NCBI GenBank assembly: GCA_021826765.1
Contig: JAKAYK010000066.1
Location: forward strand, 1 to 5,775
DNA from: Thermoplasmata archaeon
GTDB taxonomy: Archaea > Thermoplasmatota > Thermoplasmata > Thermoplasmatales > Thermoplasmataceae
Reading direction: 5' to 3'
Length of the DNA stretch: 5,775 nucleotides
Numbering within the stretch: position 1 is the first letter of the stretch; each line of letters opens with the position of its first letter. Below are positions 4,593 through 5,775 of the stretch, piece by piece. The position numbers and the translations under genes are program-made. The notes under the pieces are model-generated. The model did no database searches and was not told the origin of the DNA. It saw only the letters and a program-made list of their open reading frames with translations.

Positions 4593-5775
4593 ATGGCAAG
4601 AAAAGAAAAGGACGTTATAGGTGAAGTTGAACTTCCAAATGGTGTGTACTATGGCGTGAATACATTCAGGGCCATGAATAATTTCAGAATTTCAGGGATC
4701 GTTGAGGATGCTGACCATATCAGGTGCATGACCATCATAAAAAGATCCGCTGCCATTGCAAACAACAAGCTTAACCCGGATAAGCTGCCATCAGACAAAA
4801 AAGATCTTATAGTGAAGGCTTCAGATTTAATCATCTCAGGAAAGTTCCATGACCAGTTTGTTATTGATGTGTACCAGGCTGGAGCAGGCACATCCTTCAA
4901 TATGAACACAAACGAGGTCATTGCAAATGTTGCCCTCGAAGAAGGTGGAAAAGGAAAGGGTGAATATTCATACATTCATCCAAACGATCATGTGAACATG
5001 AGCCAGTCCACGAATGATGCTTATCCAACTCTTATGAGAATTTCTGCCACCTACAAGGCACAGAGATACATGGATGAACTCAAACTCCTCATAAAAACTA
5101 TGGAGAACAAGGCAAAGGAGTTTGCAGATGTCAAAAAACCTGGGAGGACACATCTTCAGGATGCAGCACCGGTAACACTTGGAATGGAATTTTCAGCCTA
5201 TGCCTACACTCTTAAGAAGAACCTGAAGGATTTTGAGAACGCTCTGGATTTCATACTTGAGCTGAACATTGGCGGAACTGCAACAGGTACTGGCATAAAC
5301 ACTCCTCCCGGATACCAGAAAGCAGTAGTTCAGGAAATTGCAAAATATACCGGATTCAATTTCAGGGGCAGTGAAAACCTCCCCGGAATAATGGAATTTC
5401 AGTCCGACTTTGCAAGACTCCAGAATGCTGTGACCACATGTGCCCTTGATATTAACAAGATCGCAAATGATACAAGGCTGATGTATTCCGGACCAGGAAC
5501 TGGACTTCATGAAATATTCATACCTGCAGTTCAGCAGGGGTCTTCCATAATGCCGGGTAAAATAAACCCCTCCATTGCAGAAGCCATGAACATGATATGC
5601 CACTCTGTTGTGGGAGCACAGACTGCAGTGAATATGTCTGTACAGGCAGGCCAGTTTGAACTCAATGTCATGATGCCGAACATAGATTTTGAACTTTCAA
5701 GATCACTTGACATAATGACAAATGGAATGAAGATGTTCAGGACACTGCTCATTGACGGAATACTTCCAAACAGGG
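4593..5775 (+). CDS. aspA: Aspartate ammonia-lyase (aspartase), C-terminus cut by window edge
   Basis: Cytoplasmic homotetrameric lyase of the aspartase/fumarase superfamily: L-aspartate to fumarate + ammonia, reversible. The 394 codons present cover nearly all of the catalytic core; the family is about 460-470 aa. Aspartase rather than class II fumarase is indicated by YYGVNTFRAMNNFRIS (19-34), AGAGTSFNMNTNEVIAN (96-112), NDHVNMSQSTNDAYPT (131-146), GRTHLQDAAPVTLGMEF (184-200) and GTATGTGINTPPGY. The key triplet Ser139-Thr140-Asn141 is STN as in aspartases; fumarases have SSN. Thr100, Thr186 and His187 match substrate-binding positions. The mobile signature loop GSSIMPGKINP (316-326) carries the catalytic-base Ser318, with Lys323 and Asn325. 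The start codon ATG is 25 nt after a TATA box and has no SD, so the mRNA is probably leaderless. It is transcribed away from the transporter at 3039-4478. Fumarase activity cannot be excluded from sequence, but it is the less likely reading. Confidence 0.9.
   Translation, partial: MARKEKDVIGEVELPNGVYYGVNTFRAMNNFRISGIVEDADHIRCMTIIKRSAAIANNKLNPDKLPSDKKDLIVKASDLIISGKFHDQFVIDVYQAGAGTSFNMNTNEVIANVALEEGGKGKGEYSYIHPNDHVNMSQSTNDAYPTLMRISATYKAQRYMDELKLLIKTMENKAKEFADVKKPGRTHLQDAAPVTLGMEFSAYAYTLKKNLKDFENALDFILELNIGGTATGTGINTPPGYQKAVVQEIAKYTGFNFRGSENLPGIMEFQSDFARLQNAVTTCALDINKIANDTRLMYSGPGTGLHEIFIPAVQQGSSIMPGKINPSIAEAMNMICHSVVGAQTAVNMSVQAGQFELNVMMPNIDFELSRSLDIMTNGMKMFRTLLIDGILPNR

Noticed and set aside
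5193..5603. 136-codon open frame on the minus strand opposite aspA
   Set aside because: It lies antisense to a core with unmistakable aspartase motifs, shows no family resemblance and has no promoter or SD signal; it is a by-product of codon bias in aspA.
4593..5775. Class II fumarase as the identity of the plus-strand lyase
   Set aside because: The YYGV-RA-NF-IS start, the STN triplet and the GTGINTPPGY segment fit aspartase; fumarases have SSN and a different N-terminal motif.
1..5775. Mobile elements, CRISPR arrays, tRNA or rRNA genes, or a novel multigene defence-type system
   Set aside because: No transposase or integrase motifs, no regularly spaced long repeats and no tRNA-like cloverleaf were seen; nearly all of the window is covered by ordinary metabolic genes of similar base composition.

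Overview
The window looks like chromosomal DNA from a Thermoplasmata archaeon, most likely order Thermoplasmatales (the Thermoplasma / Ferroplasma / Cuniculiplasma group). The reasons are: a two-subunit archaeal-type 2-oxoacid:ferredoxin oxidoreductase; TATA boxes placed about 25 nt before start codons that lack a Shine-Dalgarno site (leaderless mRNAs); an AT-rich composition; and heavy use of AGA/AGG and ATA codons. The genus cannot be fixed from this sequence alone.

Layout, left to right. Positions 1-596 (minus strand) hold the N-terminal 198 codons of korB, the thiamine-diphosphate (beta) subunit of a 2-oxoacid:ferredoxin oxidoreductase; the gene runs off the left edge. Immediately upstream of it, at 602-2338 (minus), is korA, the fused gamma-alpha subunit, only 5 bp from korB. 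A 96-bp spacer with a TATA box and two tandem palindromes separates korA from a DUF302 gene at 2435-2839 (minus). A roughly 200-bp AT-rich gap follows, holding possible promoters and a clear hairpin/oligo-T terminator. The terminator belongs to the next gene, a major facilitator superfamily transporter of the phosphate:H+ symporter type at 3039-4478 (minus). A 114-bp divergent promoter region then leads to aspA (aspartate ammonia-lyase) on the plus strand, from 4593 and cut off by the right edge after 394 codons.

Functionally this is core metabolism. KorAB would oxidatively decarboxylate a 2-oxoacid to acyl-CoA and reduce ferredoxin. The aspartase interconverts aspartate with fumarate and ammonia, feeding the citric-acid cycle. 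The transporter probably imports phosphate, although its divergent pairing with aspA leaves an organic-anion substrate possible. DUF302 has no known function. I found no mobile element, CRISPR array, tRNA or rRNA and no obviously novel multigene system. The points most worth a second look are the KorB active-site substitutions (Asn and Thr where the Sulfolobus enzyme has Lys), the palindrome pair before korA, and the divergent leaderless promoters.
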